Assembly: GCA_002383405.1 (NCBI GenBank)
Contig: DFYS01000065.1
Span: 10,854 to 22,980, forward strand
DNA from: Moorella sp. UBA4076
Lineage (GTDB): Bacteria; Bacillota; DSM-521; Neomoorellales; Neomoorellaceae
Length of the DNA stretch: 12,127 nucleotides
Direction: 5' to 3'
The position numbers and the translations under genes are program-made. Positions 1-6,880 of this stretch are shown here, piece after piece (the stretch's first letter is position 1; every line of letters starts with the position of its first letter). The notes under the pieces are model-generated. The model was not told where the DNA came from. It worked only from the letters and a program-made list of their open reading frames with translations, and searched no databases.

Positions 1-1
1 A

Positions 2-28
2 ATTCTTAAGCCCGAAGGGCTTAAGAAT
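2..28. repeat. Perfect 12-bp inverted repeat (hairpin) at window edge
   Basis: ATTCTTAAGCCC is followed by a 3-nt spacer and its exact reverse complement, giving a strong symmetric hairpin on either strand. It could be an intrinsic terminator for the minus-strand operon or for a gene left of the window. No T-tract is visible on the plus side (GCCGCG follows), and only one base remains on the minus side, so the terminator reading cannot be settled here. Confidence 0.6.
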
Positions 29-269
29 GCCGCGCCCAGGGCTTGCGGAGCGAGGTCCTTGTATAAGGGCGCAACCAGCGACTGAAGGAAACCTGCCCCA
101 CCCCAGTAGACCAACATACTATTTCGCAAGAACGCTATTTTTTGGGTAGAAATCAAGCCAACCGGCATACTATAAACAATTATTTGTAGTGACTGCTCAG
201 AATCCAGCGCTTGCTCCGCACGGATGCTATCTCCGGCGTATCCGGTTTTATGAGGTCCGACGGAGAAAG
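29..269. other. Intergenic stretch downstream of the radical SAM gene; no confident gene
   Basis: About 240 bp separate the radical SAM stop codon from the edge hairpin. The stretch holds a near-repeat ACCRRCATACTAT at 110-122 and 161-173, 51 bp apart, and a weak stem-loop at 169-190 (ACTATAAA/TTTGTAGT). On the minus strand, a reading frame from an ATG at 168 to position 1 has no stop (56 codons, partly hydrophobic). It has no ribosome binding site and I recognise no family, so it is not called as a gene. Confidence 0.45.
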
Positions 270-279
270 TTAATCTCCG
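261..279 (-). repeat. Small hairpin around the radical SAM stop codon
   Basis: CGGAGA and TCTCCG form a 6-bp stem with a 7-nt loop that contains the TAA stop. No T-run follows on the minus strand, so it does not meet the criteria for an intrinsic terminator. It may only stabilise the mRNA end, or be chance. Confidence 0.35.
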
Positions 280-1436
280 GCAATTTCCCTGTCGGTCAAA
301 TAGCAGGCCGGGTCGGATGCCCAGAAATCGCCAGTGGCGGCCTCGGCGCGGGCGCGGCAGTTGCCGTTGCAGAGATCGAGCCAGGCGCAGGACGCGCAGC
401 GCCCTTTCAGCAGGGGTTTGCGGTTGCGCAAACCATGCAGCAGGGGGTGATTTAAATCCGTCCATATTTCCCCGAAGGGCCGCTCCCGGACGTTGCCCAG
501 GGTGTGGTGCATGGTGAACTGGTCGGGGTGGACGTTGCCGGCCCAGTCGACGGCACCGATGGCGATACCGCTGCGGTTGCCGCCGTTGCGGCGCAGTAAT
601 TCTAATACCGCCCTGGCGCGCTCCGGGTCCTGGCGGCGCAGTTGCAGGTAAAGGTAGATGCCGTCGGCATGGTTATCGACAGTGAGGATTTCTACTTCCC
701 GGCCCTGCTCCTTGAGCCGCCTGGTTTCTCGCACCAGCAAGTCCATCGTCGCCCGGCTTTCCTCGTGGCTGAGATCCTCACCCGCCAGCTCGCTGCCGCG
801 GCCGCTGTAAACCAGGTGGTAAAAGCATACCCGCGGGATATTCTCTTCCCGGATCAGATAGAATATATCCTCCAGCTGGTCAACATTAGCTCGGCTGATG
901 GTAAAACGCAATCCCACCCGCTGGTCAACCGCCAGGCAGTGGCGGATGCCTTCCAGCGCAGCCGTAAAAGCACCCGGGCGGCCGCGGAAGGCGTCATGGC
1001 GGGCATCAACGCCGTCCAGGCTGATACCGGCATAGCTGACGCCGAGGCGGCGCAGGTCTTTCGCTGTGCTGCGGTCAATGAGGGTGCCGTTGGTGGACAG
1101 GGTCACCCGTAATCCCTTGTTTACAGCATCAGCTATAATCGTAAGGATATCCGTGCGGACCAGCGGCTCGCCTCCGGATAGCAGCAGCACCGGGACCTGA
1201 AAAGCAGCCAGCTGCTCGAGAAAATCCCGCGCAGCCCCGGTATCCATTTCGTTCTCCCCTGCTGCCGGGCTGGAGCCGGCATAGCAGTGGCGGCACTGCA
1301 GGTTGCAGGCGCGGGTGCAATTCCAGACCACCACCGGGCCGCTATCACAGCGCGCACCGGCAGTGGCAGCGCGGGCAGCCGGGCTGTAACGCAGCGTGTC
1401 ACCGAAATAACTATCATTAAAAAGCAATCTGGTCAA
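270..1436 (-). CDS. NirJ1/AhbC-like radical SAM protein (siroheme-dependent heme / heme d1-type synthesis)
   Basis: This is a radical SAM enzyme with the cluster motif CNLQCRHC (Cys44, Cys48, Cys51) and the SGGEP motif typical of SAM binding. Its C-terminal SPASM-like region is rich in Cys (347, 350, 356, 360, 378) for auxiliary Fe-S clusters. The GDTLRY N-terminus, the PVVVWNCTR lead-in and the CNGNCRARAEA tail match what I know of the NirJ1/AhbC group. That group removes side chains from (didecarboxy)siroheme on the way to heme, or to a heme d1-like product. It lies at the 3' end of a tetrapyrrole operon, directly after cobA-hemD, which agrees with that role. Start choice is open: the coordinates use TTG at 1436, but the ribosome binding site AGGTG (1453-1457) is 16 nt from it. 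It is only 7 nt from an in-frame CTG at 1445, which would give the family-like N-terminus (M)ISLTRLL and overlap the cobA-hemD stop. NirJ1 and AhbC cannot be told apart by eye. Confidence 0.85.
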   Translation of the reverse strand: MTRLLFNDSYFGDTLRYSPAARAATAGARCDSGPVVVWNCTRACNLQCRHCYAGSSPAAGENEMDTGAARDFLEQLAAFQVPVLLLSGGEPLVRTDILTIIADAVNKGLRVTLSTNGTLIDRSTAKDLRRLGVSYAGISLDGVDARHDAFRGRPGAFTAALEGIRHCLAVDQRVGLRFTISRANVDQLEDIFYLIREENIPRVCFYHLVYSGRGSELAGEDLSHEESRATMDLLVRETRRLKEQGREVEILTVDNHADGIYLYLQLRRQDPERARAVLELLRRNGGNRSGIAIGAVDWAGNVHPDQFTMHHTLGNVRERPFGEIWTDLNHPLLHGLRNRKPLLKGRCASCAWLDLCNGNCRARAEAATGDFWASDPACYLTDREIAGD

Positions 1437-1441
1437 GCTGA

Positions 1442-2986
1442 TCAGTTTTTTTCACCTGTCTTCCGCCCGGTATAATAGTCCATTATCGCCTGGATGAGGC
1501 CGGTTTCCGTATACTCCGCTGCCGCAGCCGTTACCGCCAGACCCGCTTCCCTGGCCGCAGCCGCTGTTATAGGACCGATGCAAAAAACATTGACATCCCG
1601 CATCAGGGTAAGGGCCTCTTTCCCCAGCAGTTCCAGCAACGACCTGACCGTCGAGGGGCTGGTAAAGGTTATTGCAGCTATTCTCCCGGCGGCCAGCAGC
1701 TCCTGCAACAGCGTGGCATCACCTGCCCTGGCGGTCGTTCGGTAAACGGCCACTTCGGTGACCATCACCCCCTGGCGGCGGAGGTCGGCGGCCAGGAAGG
1801 GGCGGGCTATGGCCGCCCGCGGCAGCAGGACCCGCTGTCCCGCCAGCTGCGGCCCCAGGCCGGCGGCGACGGCTTCAGCCACATATTCCGGCGGCTGCCA
1901 GTCGGGGCGTAGCCCCCGCTCATCCAGGGCCCGGGCCGTCGCCGGTCCGATGGCGGCAATTTTGATGCCGGCCAGGACGCGGATATCCAGCTGCTTTTCC
2001 CGCCAGCGCTGGAAAAAATAACGGACGCCATTGGCGCTGGTAAAAATCAGCCAGTCGCAATTATCGATCCCGGCCAGGGCGGTGTCCAGGGGGCTCCAGT
2101 CGGCCGGGGGCTCGATGGCGATGGCCGGGAAGACCAGTACTTCGGCTCCCAGGTCGGTCAGGCGCCTGGCCATACCTGCAGCCTGGTCGCGGGGGCGGGT
2201 GATCACTATCCGGCGGCCAAAAAGGGGTTTGCTCTCCAACCAGGCCAGAGTGGGTCGCAGTTCAACCACCCGGCCGGCAACGATAATCGCCGGATTGCTG
2301 AAACCGGCCGCCTGGGCTTTACCCTCAATATCGGCCAGGGTAGCGACGAGGGTTTCCTGCTCGGCCCTGGTACCCCAGCGGATGAGGGCTATCGGCGTAG
2401 CCGGGCTGCGGCCGCAGGCCAGCAGGCGGCTGACAATGGGGGTCAGGTTGGCCATGCCCATCAGGAAAACCAGGGTATCTACGGCTGCGGCCAGGCCTTC
2501 CCAGTTGATGGCGCTGCCTTCCCTGGCCGGGTCTTCGTTGCCGGTGATAAAGGCGACCGTCGAAGCCAGGCCGCGATGGGTCACCGGGATGCCGGCATAG
2601 GCCGGTACGGCGATGGCTGCCGTAACCCCGGGTATTACTTCATAAGGTATGCCGGCGTTTTTTAAGGCCAGGGCTTCCTCGCCGCCGCGGCCAAAGACAA
2701 AGGGGTCGCCGCCTTTCAGGCGGACCACCAGCTTCCCCTGCCGGGCACAGTCGATGAGGAGTTCGTTGATTTCCTCCTGGGTCAGGGCGTGGTGGCCGGG
2801 GGCCTTGCCGACAAAGATTCTCGCGGCGCCTGCCGGGGCATATTCGAGGAGGGCCGGGTTGATAAGGCGGTCGTAGACCACCACGTCGGCCTCTACCAGG
2901 TACTGCTGTCCCTTGATCGTTAATAAACCGGCGTCACCGGGGCCGGCACCGACCAGGAAGACTTTACCGGTGGGAACTGCCGCCAT
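1442..2986 (-). CDS. cobA-hemD: Fused uroporphyrinogen-III C-methyltransferase / uroporphyrinogen-III synthase
   Basis: This is a two-domain enzyme of 514 residues. Residues 8-245 are a SUMT/CobA methyltransferase: the glycine-rich VGAGPGD at 12-18, VRLKGGDPFVFGRGGEE at 88-104, GIPVTHRG at 132-139 and LVFLMGM at 172-178. This domain transfers two methyl groups from SAM to uroporphyrinogen III to give precorrin-2. Residues 257-503 are HemD, with RIVITRPRDQA, IFTSANGV, IAAIGPATA and ITFTSPSTV; it cyclises hydroxymethylbilane to uroporphyrinogen III. The fusion, common in clostridial and related bacteria, channels substrate to siroheme and cobalamin-type products. The ATG start is supported by AGGAGG nine bases upstream, inside the end of hemC, so the genes overlap by 23 bp and are probably translationally coupled. 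The length suits a complete fusion. Confidence 0.95.
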   Translation of the reverse strand: MAAVPTGKVFLVGAGPGDAGLLTIKGQQYLVEADVVVYDRLINPALLEYAPAGAARIFVGKAPGHHALTQEEINELLIDCARQGKLVVRLKGGDPFVFGRGGEEALALKNAGIPYEVIPGVTAAIAVPAYAGIPVTHRGLASTVAFITGNEDPAREGSAINWEGLAAAVDTLVFLMGMANLTPIVSRLLACGRSPATPIALIRWGTRAEQETLVATLADIEGKAQAAGFSNPAIIVAGRVVELRPTLAWLESKPLFGRRIVITRPRDQAAGMARRLTDLGAEVLVFPAIAIEPPADWSPLDTALAGIDNCDWLIFTSANGVRYFFQRWREKQLDIRVLAGIKIAAIGPATARALDERGLRPDWQPPEYVAEAVAAGLGPQLAGQRVLLPRAAIARPFLAADLRRQGVMVTEVAVYRTTARAGDATLLQELLAAGRIAAITFTSPSTVRSLLELLGKEALTLMRDVNVFCIGPITAAAAREAGLAVTAAAAEYTETGLIQAIMDYYTGRKTGEKN

Positions 2987-3905
2987 AATTTCTAACCTCC
3001 TGCAGGATGGCCCCGGCGCCTCGGGCCACCATTTTTCGGGCCAGTTCCTGGCCGGCGGCCTCGGGATTGAATGTGCTCCCGGAAACGAAATCCCGCAGCA
3101 ACTGGCGGCCGTCCAGGCTGGCTACCATCCCCTGCAGCACCAGGGCTTCGCCTTCAACGGCGGCCAGGGCGCCGATAGGCACCTGGCATCCCCCTTCCAG
3201 GGCGCGCAAATATGCTCGCTCGGCGCGGACGGCTGCTGCTGTGGGAGGGTGGTTGATGGCAGCTACCAGACGGGCGATTTTGGCATCACCGGATCGTATC
3301 TCGATGCCGATGGCCCCCTGCCCTGCGGCCGGCAGGCAGAGGTGGTATGGGATGGCCTCGCCCGGGATACGGCCGTGGTTCAACCTTTTTACTCCGGCGG
3401 CGGCCAGGACGATGGCATCCAGACCCTTACGCTCCATGCGCGCCAGGCGGGTGGGGATATTGCCCCGCAAATCCACCAGTTCCAGGTCGGGGCGGGCATT
3501 GGCCAGCTGGGCCTTACGCCTGAGGCTGCTTGTACCCACGCGGGCCCTCACCGGCAGGGAGGCCAGATTATATCCGGCCGGGGCGATCAGGACATCGGCC
3601 GGGTCTTCCCGTACGCCAATCGCACCGATAGTCAGGCCTGCCGGCAGGCTGGCCGGCATATCCTTCATGCTGTGGACGGCCATATCGATAGCCCCGTCCA
3701 GGAGAGCCTGTTCCAATTCCCTGGTAAAAAGGCCTTTGTCGCCAATCCGCGCCAGGGCTACGTCGAGGATTTTATCGCCTTTAGTTTTTAAGGTGACCAG
3801 GCGCAGGGCGATATCCGGCCAGGCTTGCCTTAAGCATTCCATGACCCAGCGCGCCTGCCAGCGCGCCAGCTCGCTTTCGCGGGAGCCCACCTTTATGGCC
3901 AGCAT
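2964..3905 (-). CDS. hemC: Hydroxymethylbilane synthase (porphobilinogen deaminase)
   Basis: The enzyme polymerises four porphobilinogens into hydroxymethylbilane in the cytoplasm. The 313-residue product is of normal family length. Visible family marks are the N-terminal KVGSRESELARWQ, TKGDKI (41-46), DKGLFTRELE (56-65), the catalytic-Asp motif HSMKD (Asp82), VGTSSLRRKAQL (123-134) and DLRGNI. The dipyrromethane cofactor cysteine lies in EGGCQVPIGA (Cys240). A longer reading back to 3965 exists, but the start at 3905 is preferred: it has GGAGG 11 nt upstream, begins MLAIKVGSRE as the family does, and lies one base after the hemA stop. The extra N-terminal stretch of the longer reading is lysine/arginine-rich hemA shadow. 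The 3' end overlaps cobA-hemD. Confidence 0.96.
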   Translation of the reverse strand: MLAIKVGSRESELARWQARWVMECLRQAWPDIALRLVTLKTKGDKILDVALARIGDKGLFTRELEQALLDGAIDMAVHSMKDMPASLPAGLTIGAIGVREDPADVLIAPAGYNLASLPVRARVGTSSLRRKAQLANARPDLELVDLRGNIPTRLARMERKGLDAIVLAAAGVKRLNHGRIPGEAIPYHLCLPAAGQGAIGIEIRSGDAKIARLVAAINHPPTAAAVRAERAYLRALEGGCQVPIGALAAVEGEALVLQGMVASLDGRQLLRDFVSGSTFNPEAAGQELARKMVARGAGAILQEVRNYGGSSHR

Positions 3906-3906
3906 C

Positions 3907-5229
3907 TTAACGTTTGCCTCCTTCGACGGCTGTCGCCGCTTCCTGTCCTTCCTGGTTTCCCTCAACAGGCAGGTTGAATAGCTCGTGCAGGGCTTCAGCG
4001 TACAAATGGCCCCGCGGGGTCAGGGCGGCCTGTTTCAGGTTGACGACAGCATCGTGGAGGAACTGGTTGATAATAGAGCCGGCCAGGGTGGCAATTATTT
4101 TTTGCTGCCGGGGCGTTAACGGCCCCAGCCGGTTACAGGCACGGGCCAGTTCGGCATCTTTAATGGCTTCCGCCTTCTGCTTTAAAGCAATGATAGTTGG
4201 TACTACATACTGGGAGCCCAGCCAGCGGAAAAAGGTTTCCACTTCAGCGGCAATAATGCCTTCCGCCTGGCGGGCGGCCTGTTGCCGCTCCTCCAGGTTG
4301 GCCAGGACCACCTGTTGCAGGTCATCAATATCATAGAGTTTTACGCCCGGCAAATCAGCGACGGCCGGTTCAATGTCCCGCGGCACGGCGATATCAATGA
4401 GCATTAAAGGGCTGTCCCCGCGCTGCCGCTGCGCCCGCGCCACCTGTTCGCGATGGAGGATATAGTGGCTGGCCGCCGTACAGCTGATAACGATATCCAC
4501 CCGCGATAAATACTCCTCCAGGGCATTCAGGCGCACTGCCCGGCCGCCGATAGCCGTAGCCAGGGCCATCGCCCGGTCGTGGGAACGGTTGGACACCAGG
4601 ACTGTTGTCACGCCTTTGTCCTTCAGGTAGCGGGCGGCCAGGGTACTCATTTTGCCGGCGCCAAGTACCAGGACCGTCCGTCCCTTAAGGTCACCATGGA
4701 AGACCTGGCGGGCCAGCTCTACGGCTGCATAGCTGACAGATACCGTGTTGCGGTCAATGAGGGTTTCCGTCCGTACCCTTTTGCCGGTAGTAATCGCCTG
4801 TTGCCACAGGGTATTGAGAATGTTGTTTGTTGTCCCCGTTGACCGGGCCAGCTCATAGGCCTCCGCCACCTGGGCCAGGACCTGATCTTCGCCCAGGATC
4901 ATCGAATCCAGGCCGGCGGCTACCCGGAAAAGGTGGCGGACGGCATGGTGCGTATTCAGGGTATAGAGATAACACCCCAGGTTTTTCCGGTCCACCTGGC
5001 AGGACTGGCTGAGGAAATCGAAGCCCGCCCGGTACCCGTTTTCCTCCAGCTGGCAGGAGATATAAATCTCCGTCCGGTTGCAGGTACTCAAGATAACGCA
5101 GCCATCGACGCCGGGTGCGGCATGCAAGCGCTCTAAAGCCGCCGGCAACCCGTGGCGGGTAAAAGTGAGCTGTTCCCGGATTTCAACCGGAGCCGTGCGA
5201 TGATTTAGACCGACGGCAACGACAAACAC
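3907..5229 (-). CDS. hemA: Glutamyl-tRNA reductase
   Basis: This is the first committed enzyme of the C5 tetrapyrrole route. It reduces glutamyl-tRNA(Glu) with NADPH to glutamate-1-semialdehyde. The 440-residue protein starts with the typical VVAVGLNHRTAPVEIRE. It carries the catalytic cysteine in LSTCNRTEIY (Cys50), the SMILGEDQVLAQ motif (109-120), an NADPH-binding Rossmann fold at about 185-205 (VLVLGAGKM) and SNRS at 213-216. The C-terminal dimerisation helices run from about 320, with a short polar tail after 421. The start is GTG, with AAGGAG 11 nt upstream inside the previous gene, giving a 25-bp overlap. The partner aminomutase gene hemL is not in the window. One base separates its stop from hemC. 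Confidence 0.97.
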   Translation of the reverse strand: MFVVAVGLNHRTAPVEIREQLTFTRHGLPAALERLHAAPGVDGCVILSTCNRTEIYISCQLEENGYRAGFDFLSQSCQVDRKNLGCYLYTLNTHHAVRHLFRVAAGLDSMILGEDQVLAQVAEAYELARSTGTTNNILNTLWQQAITTGKRVRTETLIDRNTVSVSYAAVELARQVFHGDLKGRTVLVLGAGKMSTLAARYLKDKGVTTVLVSNRSHDRAMALATAIGGRAVRLNALEEYLSRVDIVISCTAASHYILHREQVARAQRQRGDSPLMLIDIAVPRDIEPAVADLPGVKLYDIDDLQQVVLANLEERQQAARQAEGIIAAEVETFFRWLGSQYVVPTIIALKQKAEAIKDAELARACNRLGPLTPRQQKIIATLAGSIINQFLHDAVVNLKQAALTPRGHLYAEALHELFNLPVEGNQEGQEAATAVEGGKR

Positions 5230-5849
5230 TGCTTTACCCGCTCCTTTGCCAGATCTTCTTTGCCCCTGGCCACCAGGCGAAAGAGGATTTCATCACCGGC
5301 CAGCCGCCGCAATAACTCCTCCCGGCGTTTCTGGTCCTGGGGCCAGACTTGCTTGAGAAAGGGGCGCAATTCGCCCAAAAATTCCACCCAGGGGCCGTAT
5401 TCCGGACCGAATTCAGCCTCTATCTGCCGCCGCAGCTGACGCGCCAGGGCCGGGCTTTTACCGCCGGTGGAAATAGCCACCTGTAAGTCACCGCGCCGGA
5501 CGACTGCGGGCACCATAAAAGTACACTCCTCCGGGGCATCGGCAACGTTGACCGGGATACCGGCCTGGCGGCAGTCGGCAGCTACGCGGGCGTTGAGCGC
5601 GGCGCTGCTGGAAACGGCAAAAGCAAGGGCCATCCCCTGGATGTCACCGGGCTGGTATTCGCGCCGCTGCCAGACCAGCTGCCTGGCGAGAGCCATGTCG
5701 GCCAGGACGCGGGTGGCCTCCGGGCTCACCAGCGTAACCCGGGCACCGGCTTCCAGCAGGGCAAAAATCTTACGCTCTCCGACATAGCCGCCGCCGACCA
5801 CCAGGCAGGGACGCCCGGCCATTTCCATTACCATAAAATACAAACCCAT
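5205..5849 (-). CDS. Precorrin-2 dehydrogenase / sirohydrochlorin ferrochelatase (siroheme synthase N-domain type)
   Basis: This 214-residue protein resembles Met8p and the CysG N-terminal half. It has a Rossmann NAD site CLVVGGGYVGERK (15-27) followed by ARVTLVSP. NVADAPEECTFMVPAVV (101-117) contains the probable catalytic Asp104, and ISTGGKSPALAR (126-137) follows. It oxidises precorrin-2 to sirohydrochlorin, and some members also insert iron. Whether this one is bifunctional cannot be decided from sequence alone. The start at 5849 gives the usual MxLYFMVMEMAGRPC beginning, and its ATG overlaps the preceding stop by one base (TAATG). It supplies the step between the CobA product and the siroheme used by the radical SAM enzyme at the operon end. 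Symbols used for relatives include sirC, cysG and ylnF; none is assigned. Confidence 0.92.
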   Translation of the reverse strand: MGLYFMVMEMAGRPCLVVGGGYVGERKIFALLEAGARVTLVSPEATRVLADMALARQLVWQRREYQPGDIQGMALAFAVSSSAALNARVAADCRQAGIPVNVADAPEECTFMVPAVVRRGDLQVAISTGGKSPALARQLRRQIEAEFGPEYGPWVEFLGELRPFLKQVWPQDQKRREELLRRLAGDEILFRLVARGKEDLAKERVKQCLSLPSV

Positions 5850-6817
5850 TATATACCACGCGTCCTCACATAATAGGTGAGACCCTTTAAAGTATCCCGT
5901 GCCGGTCCCTTCGGGAGGAAAAGGGCATGTTGCCGCGCCCGGTCCAGGTAGCGCTCGGCCAGGGCCAGGGCATATTCAATACCGCCGCAGTTTTTGATGA
6001 GTTCGATTACCTCCTGTATTTCGGCTGCGGTTTTGTCCCTTTTGGCCAGCAGGCAAACCAGCTTATGTTTTTTGGGACAGGCCCGCAATGCATAGATGGC
6101 CGGTAAAGTTATAACCCCCTGGCGCAGGTCGCTGCCAATGGGTTTACCCAGGCGTTCCGGGTCGGCTACCATATCCAGGACGTCATCGGTGATCTGAAAG
6201 GCCACCCCCAGGTTGCGGCCATAGTGGTCCAGGTGGCGAATCGCCGCCTCCCCGGCACCGGCAGCTATAGCTCCGAGGCGGCAGCTGGCGGCAATTAACA
6301 GCGCTGTTTTGCGGTAGATGCGTTTCAGGTAATCGCGCACAGAAACATCCAGGTCAAAGGCATCAGCCAGCTGGTGCAACTCCCCCTGGACCATCTGGAT
6401 ACTGGTCGCAGCCAGGATGGATGGGATGCGCGGGTCATCATAGGCAGCTACCAGGAGCAGCGAACGGGCAAAAAGGTAATCCCCCGTATGCAAAGAAAGC
6501 TCCTGGCCCCAGCGCGCCCAGACCGTGGGTCGTCCCCGCCGCAACGGGGAGGCGTCGATAACGTCGTCATGGACCAGGGTGGCCATATGAATCATTTCCA
6601 GGGCCACCGCCAGAGGCAGGACCCGCTCCAGGGGGGCACCGCAGCAGCGAGCGGCCAGGATGGCAAAAGCCGGGCGCAGCCTTTTTCCTCCCGCCTGGAC
6701 TAGATGACGCGCCGCCTGGCTTAGTACCGGGTCGGGGGCATCCACCTGGCGCAGTAATTCCGCCTCGACCTCCTGTAAATCCTTTTGTACCTCCTGCCAG
6801 AGGGGCAATTCGTTCAT
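5849..6817 (-). CDS. Long-chain polyprenyl diphosphate synthase (heptaprenyl/octaprenyl type)
   Basis: This is a trans-prenyltransferase of 322 residues that adds isopentenyl units to an allylic diphosphate. Visible motifs are GGKRLRP (43-49), the first aspartate-rich motif HDDVID (Asp84, Asp85, Asp88) followed by RRGRPT, GDYLFARS (112-119), QGEL (144-147), and the second motif QITDDVLD (Asp211, Asp212, Asp215) followed by GKPIGSDLRQG. Small residues just before the first aspartate motif (Ala79, Thr80) suggest a long product, as in menaquinone side-chain synthases such as HepT. Product length cannot be fixed from sequence. It heads the tightly packed tetrapyrrole operon, linking quinone-type and heme-type respiratory cofactors. 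An AGGTGG lies 12 nt upstream of the ATG, and a promoter-like element overlaps the same stretch. Confidence 0.9.
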   Translation of the reverse strand: MNELPLWQEVQKDLQEVEAELLRQVDAPDPVLSQAARHLVQAGGKRLRPAFAILAARCCGAPLERVLPLAVALEMIHMATLVHDDVIDASPLRRGRPTVWARWGQELSLHTGDYLFARSLLLVAAYDDPRIPSILAATSIQMVQGELHQLADAFDLDVSVRDYLKRIYRKTALLIAASCRLGAIAAGAGEAAIRHLDHYGRNLGVAFQITDDVLDMVADPERLGKPIGSDLRQGVITLPAIYALRACPKKHKLVCLLAKRDKTAAEIQEVIELIKNCGGIEYALALAERYLDRARQHALFLPKGPARDTLKGLTYYVRTRGI

Positions 6818-6823
6818 AATTAC

Positions 6824-6852
6824 ATTATACCACCTGTACGAATTCTTGCCGA
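6824..6852 (-). promoter_or_regulatory. Sigma-A-like promoter directly before the polyprenyl synthase
   Basis: On the minus strand, TCGGCA (four of six bases of TTGACA) is followed by a 17-bp spacer and a perfect TATAAT. The -10 box ends six bases before the ATG, so transcription would start at or beside the start codon and give a leaderless mRNA. The AGGTGG ribosome binding site lies inside the spacer, and would be used only by read-through transcripts from the upstream gene. Promoter activity is inferred from the sequence. Confidence 0.6.
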
Positions 6853-6880
6853 GAGGTTGTGACTGGGAAACATATAAGCT

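Noticed and set aside
2031..2600. Plus-strand open frame opposite cobA-hemD
   Set aside because: Antisense shadow of a clear two-domain enzyme; the product is Arg/Ala/Ser-rich with no motif.
2900..3010. Cobalamin or heme-type riboswitch or internal promoter within the tetrapyrrole operon
   Set aside because: Genes overlap or abut from 1442 to 6817, leaving no room for a leader RNA, and no riboswitch-like structured region was seen.
3906..3965. 20-codon N-terminal extension of hemC
   Set aside because: The extension lies entirely inside hemA coding sequence, and the start at 3905 has a ribosome binding site and the family N-terminus.
3007..3981. Long plus-strand open frame opposite hemC
   Set aside because: It is an antisense shadow caused by GC-rich codon use. 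It has no recognisable domain, no ribosome binding site and low-complexity Ala/Arg/Ser content, while hemC on the other strand is unambiguous.
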